Positions 27,094-34,268 of a stretch of DNA of 44,108 nucleotides are shown in pieces; position 1 is the stretch's first letter; each line of letters opens with the position of its first letter. Below the pieces are notes generated by a model, which had not been told where the DNA came from, made no database searches, and saw nothing but the letters and a program-made list of their open reading frames with translations. The stretch comes from an uncultured Chthoniobacter sp. (GTDB taxonomy: Bacteria; Verrucomicrobiota; Verrucomicrobiia; Chthoniobacterales; Chthoniobacteraceae). The position numbers and the translations under genes were made by a program. The DNA lies in NCBI GenBank assembly GCA_903874975.1, contig CAIQUL010000070.1, positions 1 through 44,108 of the forward strand. The letters are read 5' to 3'.

Positions 27094-27508
27094 GTCATCG
27101 CGCACAATTCCGCGTTCATCGGGCAGATCGCGTGACTACATGCCCCGTCCGGTCATTGGCCGCTATCATGGCCGGTCCCACAGTAGGAAAATCCCCGTTC
27201 TCCCGAAATCCGGCCACTCGAATGGCCGGTCGAATGGCCGCACCTGCTCGCGGCCCCGCTCCGTCGAGATGGCATTGCGTGGAAGTCTCGCGCGCGGGAC
27301 GCCTCCGCGGAGCGGCACACTCCTGGGTGCCGCACCCCACTCGTGCACCGCGCCCAATCTTTCCCTCAGCAGACCGGCACGGCTGGCGCGGCCCGTGCGC
27401 GGTGGGGAGAAGGCGGATGCTGGAAGCGAGGGAAAGTGAAGGGGCAGTCTGTGATCATGCTCCCTATTGCCATCCTCCCGTTAGGTTTCTCACACACCAC
27501 CAAGAGGC
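27094..27508. other. Gene-free stretch with short GGCC repeats
   Basis: No frame looks protein-like. At 27210-27229 CCGGCCA and TGGCCGG form a 7-bp stem with a 6-nt loop, and TCGAATGGCCGS occurs twice in tandem (27218 and 27230). Other GGCCGG motifs lie at 27158-27176. It separates cobA-hemD from the end of the kamA-type gene. No RNA gene was recognised. Confidence 0.4.
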
Positions 27509-28852
27509 TCACCCTGCGAGCGCCGCATCAATCATTGCGCGGCGCTCGGTGGGCTGGGTCCAGCGCCATTGGTGCGCGGGGTCGAGCGCGGCGATGGGGT
27601 CGAAGTAGAGGAACTGCTTGCCCGGTTTGACGCTCGGACTTTCAAAGACGCTGATGCCGCTCGCGCGGTCGTAGCGCTCGGCGCTGTGGACGTCGCGTTT
27701 GCCGCCGCCGCCGGGGGTGTCGAGGACAAAGGCAGGCGTGTTGAAACCGGCGGTCGCGCCGCGGACGTGTTTCTCGAGGTGCTGCGCGGTGGCGAGTGAG
27801 GTCCGGAGGTCCTCCACGCCGGGGACCATGTCGTGCACGTAGATGTAATAGGCGTGGATGTTCACGTAGCTGAGGCGGCGAACGAGCTGCGTCATGGTGG
27901 TGGCGTCGTCATTGACGGTGCGCTGGAGGACGCCCTGGCTGCGGACGTGGATGCCGCGCTCGGTGAGGAGGTCCATGGCGTCGCGCGTGATGGCAGTGAT
28001 CTCGTTCGGGTGATTGAAATGCGTGTGGACGACCACGTCTTTGTGCAAGCGCCGGCCCAGCTCGACGACCCGGGTGAGGGCGTCGGTCCAGGCGTGGTCG
28101 CTGAGGATTTTCTGCGGCTGCACGCACAGGCCTTTGGTGGCGTAGCGCAGGCGGCGGATGTTCGGCATTTGCAAAAGGCGCTCGCCGATGAGCTGGAGAT
28201 GCCCGGCGCTGAGGTTGTAGCTGTCGCCGCCGGAGATGACGATGTCCTCGAGGTCGGGCTGGCTGGCGATGTAGGCGAAGGCTTGCTCCCAGCGCGCGAG
28301 GTTGGCGGTGAGCTTCATCTTTTCCACGGCGTCGGTATCGCTGCCGACGGCGTAGCTACGGGTGCAGAAGCGGCAATAGACGGGGCAGGAATCCTGCGGG
28401 AGAAAGAGCGCCTTGTCGCGGTAGCGGTGGGTCAGGCCGGGGACAGGCGAGTCTTCGCGCTCGTTGAGCGAGTCGTAGCGCAGCATCGGGTGATCGGGCT
28501 GCTGCTGGGTGCGGAGGGGGAGAAATTGCGTGCGGATCGGGTCAGTCTCGGGCGCGCGCCAGTCGATGAGCGCGAGGAGGTAGGGCGAGATACGCAGGGC
28601 CATCGGCGCATTTTTGACGCCGGCCTCGAGGTCGTCATAGAAGCTGGCGGGCACAAGGTCCGCGAGGGTTTCGCGGAGTTGGCGGGAGTTGGTGACGGTG
28701 TGGCGGTTTTGGAAAGTGTGGGTGCGGAATTCGTCGGCGGAGACGTGGGCGTAGGCGGGAATCGCGCGCCAGAAATCATCGCTGCGGAGATCGCGATGAT
28801 CGGGCGCGGAGGCGAGGGCGGGCGGGTCAACGTGGGCGGTGTCGGTGAACAT
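27509..28852 (-). CDS. KamA family radical SAM protein (lysine 2,3-aminomutase-like)
   Basis: The 447-residue enzyme has the radical SAM cluster motif CPVYCRFCTRSY (residues ~156-167), the SAM-binding ISGGDSYNLS region, RYATKGLCVQPQKI, the KDVVVHTHFNHPNEIT stretch and VRSQGVLQRTVND, typical of KamA. Near the C-terminus PAFVLDTPGGGGKRDV corresponds to the PLP-Lys region, so the enzyme should be PLP-dependent. Family members move an amino group from C2 to C3 of lysine, but this one could use another substrate; a longer N-terminus than clostridial enzymes and no beta-lysine genes nearby leave this open. It lies 51 nt downstream of an Rrf2 regulator, probably in one operon. Confidence 0.85.
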   Translation of the reverse strand: MFTDTAHVDPPALASAPDHRDLRSDDFWRAIPAYAHVSADEFRTHTFQNRHTVTNSRQLRETLADLVPASFYDDLEAGVKNAPMALRISPYLLALIDWRAPETDPIRTQFLPLRTQQQPDHPMLRYDSLNEREDSPVPGLTHRYRDKALFLPQDSCPVYCRFCTRSYAVGSDTDAVEKMKLTANLARWEQAFAYIASQPDLEDIVISGGDSYNLSAGHLQLIGERLLQMPNIRRLRYATKGLCVQPQKILSDHAWTDALTRVVELGRRLHKDVVVHTHFNHPNEITAITRDAMDLLTERGIHVRSQGVLQRTVNDDATTMTQLVRRLSYVNIHAYYIYVHDMVPGVEDLRTSLATAQHLEKHVRGATAGFNTPAFVLDTPGGGGKRDVHSAERYDRASGISVFESPSVKPGKQFLYFDPIAALDPAHQWRWTQPTERRAMIDAALAG

Positions 28853-28903
28853 GGTGCGTGTTTCGGTTGGTTGGTTTTCGGAAAGGAGATCGCTCGGCGC
28901 GGC

Positions 28904-29374
28904 TCACGCGGCCTTGCGTTTCGCCGGGCGGGCGGTGGAACGGCGCGGGGCTTTCTCCGCGGCCATGGCGGCGAGCACATCGGCGAGCGTGCGGCGGGCG
29001 AGGGCGGCTTCGAGGGCGGACTGCGCGGAGGCAAAGACCTCGGCGAGCACGCGCTCGATCCCGGCGCCGACGGGGCAGCATTTGTTCGGCTGCTGCGGAT
29101 GCTGGGAGAAGGGCACGCCCGTTTCGACCGCGCGATAGATGACATCGAGCCGGATGTCCTCCGGCGCAGCGACGAGCGTCGCGCCGCCACAGGAGCCTTT
29201 CTGCGTCGTGATCAACCCCGCGTGCCGGAGCCGCGTGAGCAGGCGGCGGATGATGACCGGATTGGTATTCACGCTGCCGGCCAGCAAGTCCGAGCAAACT
29301 CCGCCGCTCTCGCGCTTAAGAGCCAGCACGGCGAGCACATGAACGGCAAAGGCAAAACGGCAACTGGAGGCCAT
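28904..29374 (-). CDS. Rrf2 family transcriptional regulator
   Basis: The 156-residue protein has an N-terminal winged helix (FAVHVLAVLALKRESGG, VNTNPVIIRRLLTRLRHAGLITTQKGSCGGATLV) and the Rrf2 C-terminal CCPVGAGIERVLAEVFASAQSALEAALA. The Cys residues in GSCGG and KCCPVG could bind an Fe-S cluster or sense a thiol-reactive signal, but the pattern is closer to YwnA-like members than to IscR. An Ala/Arg/Lys-rich tail follows. A perfect inverted repeat overlaps its own promoter, so it probably regulates itself and the KamA-type gene downstream. Confidence 0.88.
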   Translation of the reverse strand: MASSCRFAFAVHVLAVLALKRESGGVCSDLLAGSVNTNPVIIRRLLTRLRHAGLITTQKGSCGGATLVAAPEDIRLDVIYRAVETGVPFSQHPQQPNKCCPVGAGIERVLAEVFASAQSALEAALARRTLADVLAAMAAEKAPRRSTARPAKRKAA

Positions 29375-29386
29375 GGAGTGGGGGTT

Positions 29387-29415
29387 ATGTAACTTTTTTG
29401 GTTACAGATTGTCAA
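29387..29415 (-). promoter_or_regulatory. Promoter with palindromic operator of the rrf2-kamA operon
   Basis: On the minus strand TTGACA (29415-29410), a 17-nt spacer and TTACAT (29392-29387) form a good promoter ending 12 nt before the ATG. TGTAAC and GTTACA (29388-29393 and 29401-29406), 7 nt apart, make a perfect palindrome over the -10 box and spacer. It is the likely binding site of the Rrf2 protein. The -35 box overlaps the stop region of the upstream sulfoxide reductase gene. Confidence 0.75.
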
Positions 29416-29888
29416 ATGCTGTCTGCGAGATGGTCGGCGACGAGCTGCTCCAGCGCGATCCGGTCCGTTTCGCCAAACGCCCCGACGCTGTAGCTGTCGA
29501 TGTCGAGCACGCCGGTCACACGGCCGTCTCGCGCACGGACCGGCACGACGATCTCCGACAAATCGCGCGGGTCGCAGGCGATGTAGTTCTCGCCGAGTTC
29601 GCGGACATCGCGGACGACCACCGTTTTTCCCGAAAGTGCCGCCGCGCCGCACGCGCCGTGCAGACCGATGGGCGAGCACGCCGGCTTGTCGCGCCGCGGG
29701 CCGAGCGTCATCTCGCCCTCGCCCAGCAGATAAAACCCGACCCACGAAACCGGCCGGTGCTCCCCGAATTCCTCCCAAAGCGCGTCCACGATGATCTGCA
29801 TGCGCGCCTCGCCCGGCACAGCCGGCGGAATCGCCGCGCCGATGGCGGCAGCAGCGCGGGCGTAGCGCCAGGCGAGTTCGTCGTTCAT
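29412..29888 (-). CDS. msrC: Free methionine-(R)-sulfoxide reductase (GAF domain)
   Basis: The 158-residue GAF-domain protein has WVGFYLLGEGEMTLGP and the three conserved cysteines of the fRMsr family in KPACSPIGLHGACG and NYIACDPRDLSEIVVP, then GRVTGVLDIDSYSVGAF. The family reduces free methionine-R-sulfoxide to methionine. Length is standard. It precedes the Rrf2 gene by 37 nt on the same strand and is divergent from pckA. Confidence 0.88.
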   Translation of the reverse strand: MNDELAWRYARAAAAIGAAIPPAVPGEARMQIIVDALWEEFGEHRPVSWVGFYLLGEGEMTLGPRRDKPACSPIGLHGACGAAALSGKTVVVRDVRELGENYIACDPRDLSEIVVPVRARDGRVTGVLDIDSYSVGAFGETDRIALEQLVADHLADSI

Positions 29889-29897
29889 GGGTGCGTT

Positions 29898-29965
29898 GGA
29901 ATGTTCAGTATTCAGTGCTTAGAATCCAGTGCAGGACTGAACACCGAATACGGAACACTCTTCCC
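29898..29965. repeat. Intergenic inverted repeat with heptad arms (locus E)
   Basis: The left arm has four heptads in register: GTTCAGT (29903), ATTCAGT (29910), GCTTAGA (29917), ATCCAGT (29924). The right arm, read on the minus strand, has GTTCCGT, ATTCGGT and GTTCAGT (29956-29936). The outer GGAA/TTCC ends also pair. Unlike loci A-D it lies in a divergent gap, between msrC and pckA, immediately upstream of the msrC start. Confidence 0.75.
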
Positions 29966-30086
29966 ACCAATGCACGCCCGCCCGCAAACGCTGCCGCACA
30001 AGCCCCGCCCGGCGTTGTGCAACCCGCGGTGAGATGCGCGCCCGGCCTGGGAACACACTAATTTTCAGTCACCAACATTTTCATCC

Positions 30087-31685
30087 ATGAGCACCAGCAT
30101 CCACCGCCTCGACCTCGCGCCCTACGGCATCACCCTCGAAAACGTCCACCGCAACCTCTCGCACGCCGTTCTCTACGAGCACGCCATCCGCTTCGAGCCG
30201 CGGTCCTCCATCGCCGACTCCGGCGCGCTGTGCGCTTACTCCGGCGCAAAGACCGGCCGCTCGCCGCAGGACAAGCGCGTGGTCAAACATCCCGCCTCGG
30301 AAAACGACGTGTGGTGGGGGTCGGTGAATTTCCCGATGGACGAGCGCGGCTTCCAGGTGAACCGCGAGCGCGCCATCGACTACCTCAACACCCGCGAGCG
30401 GCTCTACGTGGTGGACGGCTTCGCCGGCTGGCATCCGCAGCACCGGCGGAAAATCCGCGTCATCTGCGCGCGGCCGTATCACGCGCTCTTCATGCACATC
30501 ATGCTCATCCGCCCCACCGAGGAGGAACTGGCGAGCTTCGGCGAACCCGATTACGTGATCTTCAACGCGGGCCGTTTCCCCGCAAACCGCCTCACCGAAG
30601 GCATGACCTCGAAGACCTCCATCGACCTGTCATTTGAGGAAAGGCAGATGGTCATCCTCGGCACCGAATACGCCGGCGAAATGAAGAAGGGCGTCTTCAC
30701 CATCATGAACTACCTCATGCCGAAGCAGGGTCTGCTCTCCATGCACTGCTCGGCCACCGCCGACGCGCAGCAGGAACATTCGTCCGTGCTTTTCGGCCTC
30801 TCCGGCACGGGCAAGACCACGCTTTCCGCCGACCCGAAACGCCGGCTCATCGGCGACGACGAACACGTCTGGGGCGACGACGGCATCTTCAATATCGAGG
30901 GCGGCTGCTACGCCAAAGCCATCGACCTCACGCCGGAAAACGAGCCCGACATTTTCCACGCGCTCCGCTTCGGTAGCGTGCTGGAAAACGTGGTCTTCGA
31001 CGACGAGGGCCACCACGTCGATTTCCACGACACCAGCATCACGCAAAATACGCGTGGCGCGTATCCCATCGAGTTCATCAAGAACGCCAAGGTGCCGTGT
31101 GTCGCCGGCCATCCGACGGACATCATCTTCCTGACGTGCGATGCCTTTGGCGTGCTGCCGCCGGTCTCGAAGCTCACCACCGAGCAGGCCGTGTATCACT
31201 TCATCTCCGGCTACACCGCGAAAGTCGCCGGCACCGAAATGGGCGTGACCGAGCCGTCGGCGACCTTCAGTGCCTGCTTCGGCGCGCCCTTTCTCGTCTG
31301 GCATCCGGCGAAATACGCCGAGCTGCTCGCGGAGAAAATGCGCGAACACAAAGTCAACGTGTGGCTGATCAACACCGGCTGGAGCGGCGGCAGCCACGGC
31401 ATCGGCGCGCGCATCAAACTCAAGTTCACCCGCGCGATCATCGACGCCATCCACGCCGGCACCCTCGCCAGCGCGCCCACGCAGCCCGACCCGGTCTTCG
31501 GCATCCACGTCGTCACCGAGGTCCCGCACGTGCCCGCGGAAATCCTCATCCCCGAGCACACCTGGGCCGACAAATCCGCCTTCGCCTCGACCGCGCGCAA
31601 GCTCGCCGGGCTCTTCGTCACGAACTTCAAGAAGTTTGAGTCGGGAGTCACCGCGGAGGTCCAGGCCGCCGGGCCGAAGGCGTAG
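30087..31685 (+). CDS. pckA: ATP-dependent phosphoenolpyruvate carboxykinase
   Basis: The 532-residue enzyme interconverts oxaloacetate and PEP with ATP, the first gluconeogenic step. It shows GAKTGRSPQDKRVV, the P-loop LFGLSGTGKTTLSADPKR, the kinase-2 motif LIGDDEHVWGDDGIFNIEGG and YTAKVAGTEMGVTEPSATFSACFG, all of the ATP type rather than the GTP type. Length matches the family. No clear promoter could be fixed upstream. An accessory island begins directly after its stop. Confidence 0.97.
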   Translation: MSTSIHRLDLAPYGITLENVHRNLSHAVLYEHAIRFEPRSSIADSGALCAYSGAKTGRSPQDKRVVKHPASENDVWWGSVNFPMDERGFQVNRERAIDYLNTRERLYVVDGFAGWHPQHRRKIRVICARPYHALFMHIMLIRPTEEELASFGEPDYVIFNAGRFPANRLTEGMTSKTSIDLSFEERQMVILGTEYAGEMKKGVFTIMNYLMPKQGLLSMHCSATADAQQEHSSVLFGLSGTGKTTLSADPKRRLIGDDEHVWGDDGIFNIEGGCYAKAIDLTPENEPDIFHALRFGSVLENVVFDDEGHHVDFHDTSITQNTRGAYPIEFIKNAKVPCVAGHPTDIIFLTCDAFGVLPPVSKLTTEQAVYHFISGYTAKVAGTEMGVTEPSATFSACFGAPFLVWHPAKYAELLAEKMREHKVNVWLINTGWSGGSHGIGARIKLKFTRAIIDAIHAGTLASAPTQPDPVFGIHVVTEVPHVPAEILIPEHTWADKSAFASTARKLAGLFVTNFKKFESGVTAEVQAAGPKA

Positions 31686-31809
31686 CAGCACTGGAGCACC
31701 CGCTGCTGGCAACGAGTCGCGCGCACTCGCAGCCGCGTGCCAGGAACTGCACGCCAAGGAACGCGGGCGACTCCAGCGACTGCCTTCTGCGGCGAAACGA
31801 CTCTGACAG

Positions 31810-32240
31810 ATGGCGCCGGGTCGAGCTTCCATACATGCCGTGCCGCTGAGGGAACTCAAACATCCGCATCAAGTCACTGCCTGGCTCCACGATCGGGGTC
31901 GGCGGCTGGCGGAACCTGGGTCCATGATCCTGATCGGATCTGCGGGACGGTTGTGGCATGTCGCCGAGATCGGACGGGACGATCCGCTGCCTGAAAAAAG
32001 CATGGACGTAGATCCCGTGACCGACTGCGAAGCCGTTGCTGAACTCGCCAACGACGCGCTCATCGGCAGCGAGTTCGAGCGCGCCCACGGCTGGCAGGTA
32101 AACCTCATGCCCCGCATGGTTCTTGACCAACTTCCGACTGGATGGCGCGAGCGCAGCGCATTGGCCGAATACAGGCACCTGACGCTGATCGTTCCATCCG
32201 CCGCCGATCTTCTGGCTCCCAAACTGCGGCGCGGCGAATC
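31810..32240 (+). pseudogene. Nucleotidyltransferase-like gene (DUF6036 type), 3' end replaced
   Basis: The first ~145 residues look like a real protein: RLAEPGSMILIGSAGRLWHV, NSMDVDP-like KSMDVDPVTDCEAV, NDALIGSEFERAHGWQVNLMP and RHLTLIVPSAADLLAPKLRRGE. This resembles nucleotidyltransferase-fold proteins of the DUF6036 type (IGSAG for the GS motif, DVDP for the metal site). At about 32242 the frame runs into sequence antisense to fdhA copy 1, so the usual C-terminus is lost. The true start is uncertain. Such genes are often partners in MNT/HEPN-like defence or toxin modules. Confidence 0.5.
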
Positions 32241-32241
32241 G

Positions 32242-32433
32242 CGCGATCTCCGCGAGGACGCCGTCGGGCGTGCAGTCGGGCTGCGGGATGACTTCGTTCG
32301 CGCGCGGCAAGCCGTGCTCGCCATGGGTGAGGGTGCCGCTCTTTTCCAAGAACGACGCGCCGCGCAGCACGACGTTCGCGAACTTCGCGGTCTCTGACAT
32401 GAAAATTTCCTGCACGACGAGGAAATCGAGCGG
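32242..32433 (-). pseudogene. fdhA fragment, copy 1 (internal deletion)
   Basis: This ~192-nt segment is closely similar to fdhA at 35579-35840 (residues ~643-730) and translates to EIFMSETAKFANVVLRGASF and ANEVIPQPDCTPDGVLAEIAR. It lacks 66 nt that in fdhA lie between two copies of GCGGGATG (35625 and 35691), leaving one copy, which is the mark of a direct-repeat deletion. No start or functional domain remains. It abuts the HigA-type gene on one side and cuts into the DUF6036-type gene on the other. Confidence 0.85.
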
Positions 32434-32445
32434 GATCGGTGCTGT

Positions 32446-32736
32446 TTACGCGTGCAGCGCCTCCAGCACCGCCTCGGGGTGGCGTTCGGCGATGCGGAGT
32501 AGAGCGCGGGCGGTGCCTTCGGGGCGGCGGTGGCCTTGCTCCCAGTTTTGCAGGGTGCGGGGGCTGATGCCGATGAGCGCGGCGAATTCACTCTGGCTGA
32601 GGGCGAGTTTTTCCCGGACTGCCTTCGCATCAGGCCAGTGAAGTTTGGTCTTGCGCGAAGGCTTGGTTTTTCCGCGCAGGATGGCACTGCCTTCCTTGAG
32701 GCTGGTGACGAGTTGCTGGAAGAGTTCGTCTTTCAT
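32446..32736 (-). CDS. Helix-turn-helix antitoxin (HigA-type)
   Basis: The 96-residue protein starts MKDELFQQLVTSLKEGSAIL and has a clear HTH: VREKLALSQSEFAALIGISPRTLQNWEQG. It resembles Xre/HigA-type antitoxins, as well as the NadS group that follows RelE-like genes. The ATG overlaps the toxin stop (ATGA), so the pair is translationally coupled in toxin-first order as in higBA. It should bind the toxin and repress the pair's promoter. fdhA copy 1 begins 12 nt past its stop. Confidence 0.85.
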   Translation of the reverse strand: MKDELFQQLVTSLKEGSAILRGKTKPSRKTKLHWPDAKAVREKLALSQSEFAALIGISPRTLQNWEQGHRRPEGTARALLRIAERHPEAVLEALHA

Positions 32737-33056
32737 TTGTATTCGGTTTGGATGATGGATTTGAGGACTTTGAGTTGAGCGGGCGTGAGGTCTTCCTGCT
32801 CGTTTTTCGGATAGGCGAGGAGAAAGAGAATCGTACTGCCGGGCACATGCCAGTAGTAGATGACGCGCAAGCCGCCCCGTTTGCCACGACCGGAACCCGC
32901 CCAGCGGATTTTGCGAAGTCCGCCGGAGCCGCGGATGAGGTCGCCCCGTTCGGGATTGCCCATCAGCACCCATTGCAACGCATTCAACTCGTCATCCGAC
33001 AACAGCCCGGTGATCTGGCGGGTGAAGATTGCAGTTTCGCTGAAGGTCAGATGCAC
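32733..33056 (-). CDS. RelE/HigB-type toxin
   Basis: From the GTG at 33056 the product has 107 residues: VHLTFSETAIFTRQITGLLSDDELNALQWVLM, RGSGGLRKIRWAGSGRGKRGGLRVIYYW and STILFLLAYPKNEQEDLT, the RelE_HigB2 pattern with its Arg/Lys-rich centre. The family cleaves mRNA at the ribosome. A TTG at 33074 would add six residues, but the GTG is preferred because a promoter-like TTTACG-N17-TATAGA (33091-33063) ends exactly 6 nt before it. The stop overlaps the antitoxin start. fdhA fragments flank the module on both sides. Confidence 0.82.
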   Translation of the reverse strand: MHLTFSETAIFTRQITGLLSDDELNALQWVLMGNPERGDLIRGSGGLRKIRWAGSGRGKRGGLRVIYYWHVPGSTILFLLAYPKNEQEDLTPAQLKVLKSIIQTEYK

Positions 33057-33062
33057 GGAGCG

Positions 33063-33091
33063 TCTATACGTCAATGACGGCTTCTCGTAAA
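33063..33091 (-). promoter_or_regulatory. Candidate leaderless promoter of the HigB/HigA module
   Basis: On the minus strand TTTACG (33091-33086), a 17-nt spacer and TATAGA (33068-33063) lie 6 nt before the GTG at 33056, the same geometry as the Uma2 promoter. Confidence 0.5.
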
Positions 33092-33115
33092 TGGCGATTT
33101 TTGGAATACACCGTA

Positions 33116-33357
33116 ACGCGCGCGATTTCGGCGAGGACCCCGTCGGGCGAGTAGTCGGGCAGCGGGATGCCCATGCGGTTCATGATGCCGATACGATCTG
33201 GCCGTCGGTCTTCGTGCCGGCGAGCGGGGGGATAACTTCGTTCACGCGCTGCACGCGGCGCTCGCCATTGGTGAAGGTGCCGCTCTTTTCAAAGAACGAT
33301 GCGCCGGGCAGCACGACGTTCGCGAACTTCGCGGTCTCTGACATGAAGATTTCCCGT
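33116..33357 (-). pseudogene. fdhA fragment, copy 2
   Basis: About 240 nt correspond to fdhA 35579-35818 with roughly a dozen substitutions and a 1-nt loss near 33189 that breaks the frame. Both the 66-nt stretch missing from copy 1 and its two GCGGGATG-type ends are still represented here. Several bases differ from fdhA but agree with copy 1 (for example GACGTTCGCGAACTTCGCGG where fdhA has GACATTGG and CTTGGCGG), so copies 1 and 2 share ancestry. The next 220 nt (33358-33579) hold no recognisable gene. Confidence 0.85.
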
Positions 33358-33579
33358 GCAGCCAGCCTCAGCGTTCAAGAGCGATTCGCCGATGGTGGAA
33401 GGCTCAGATTTCAGCGACGCACCCACGGCGTGGGCGAAATGCGGCTGCTATTGTTTTCCAGCGGGCTGTCGAGCGTGGGATCAGGGGGCAGGTCAGAGTT
33501 GCGCCAGCAAGACCCGCGTTCGAACATTTCGGTAGGGAAATCTTCCCAAACCCCGGAAGTGCTTCCAGGCCTGATCCAA

Positions 33580-33997
33580 TCACGCACGCTGGTAACGTAT
33601 GACGGGCTCATCCACCGCTTGAATCCGGAATGAGTGCCCGGCGAACAACTCACCCGTGCGATACCGTGCGCGAATCCCGATGAACCGATCTATTCCGTCA
33701 CGCGTCAGTTCCCATTCGTCCCTGCGATGATTGAACATCAGACCTGCGACGACGGAGTCTTTCCTGCCCCATGCGATGAGCGTCTGCCAGCGTGGCTCGT
33801 TCGTGCAGCACGTTGGATAAGGCAGCAGGTCCTCGGGATGGAGGTCGAACCAGTGGCGCTCCCGGATAAAGGCGATGGTTTTCTGTTTCGAGTTCGTGCC
33901 GCGCAGTTCGTTGAGCGCGGCGCGGAGCATGCTGATGCACTGCCCACGGGGGGGTCACTACGTCGATGCTCGCAATCGTAGTCATGTTGATCGGCAT
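33580..33997 (-). pseudogene. Unidentified gene with a frameshift in a homopolymer
   Basis: The open frame 33580-33930 encodes NSKQKTIAFIRERHWFDLHPEDLLPYP, EPRWQTLIAWGRKDSVVAGLMFNHRRDEWELTRDGIDRF, which looks like a real winged-helix-type protein but has no good start. A second frame (from ATG 33997 or 33985) gives MTTIASIDVVTP and enters the first if one of the seven consecutive G residues at 33948-33954 is removed, giving TPRGQCISMLRAALNELRG. I infer one gene of ~138 codons with a +1 error or mutation in the G7 run. I do not recognise the family; its position suggests an accessory function. Confidence 0.5.
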
Positions 33998-34042
33998 TTT
34001 ATTGGTGCGGACGAGATGGATGGGCTCGCGGATGTGTGAGCG

Positions 34043-34200
34043 TTACGCAAGACGGACGTTGAACGCGGAATCGGGGAGTCCGAGCAGGTGAAGGGCGGAC
34101 TTGATATTGCTCACCTTTTGCCGGTTGTCTGTCTGCGTCAGGACATACATGTCTGTTCCGGGAATCCGATGGAGCGCATCAATCGCAATGTCGGCGGACG
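34043..34200 (-). pseudogene. C-terminal remnant of an unidentified protein
   Basis: The frame ending at TAA 34043 reads ADIAIDALHRIPGTDMYVLT and then QTDNRQKVSNIKSALHLLGL before ending in VRLA. The composition is protein-like, but no upstream part or start is present. Just upstream lies a toxin scrap in another frame. I do not recognise it. Confidence 0.3.
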
Positions 34201-34207
34201 CGGCCGA

Positions 34208-34262
34208 AGATAGGCGAGCAGGAAGAAGATCGTGCTGGCGAGCGTGATGTCACCGTCGGCGA
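34208..34262 (-). pseudogene. RelE/HigB-type toxin scrap
   Basis: On the minus strand this reads ADGDITLASTIFFLLAYLRPR, matching the HVPGSTILFLLAYPKNE part of the intact toxin at 32733-33056, with clear DNA similarity (ATAGGCGAG...ATCGT...). Nothing else of that toxin is left. It shows that a second such module once stood here or that the intact one was partly duplicated. Confidence 0.5.
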
Positions 34263-34268
34263 TGCACC

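Noticed and set aside
27094-27508. A hidden gene or structured RNA in the long gap before the kamA-type gene
   Set aside because: No frame has coding character and only short GGCC-type repeats and a small hairpin are visible.
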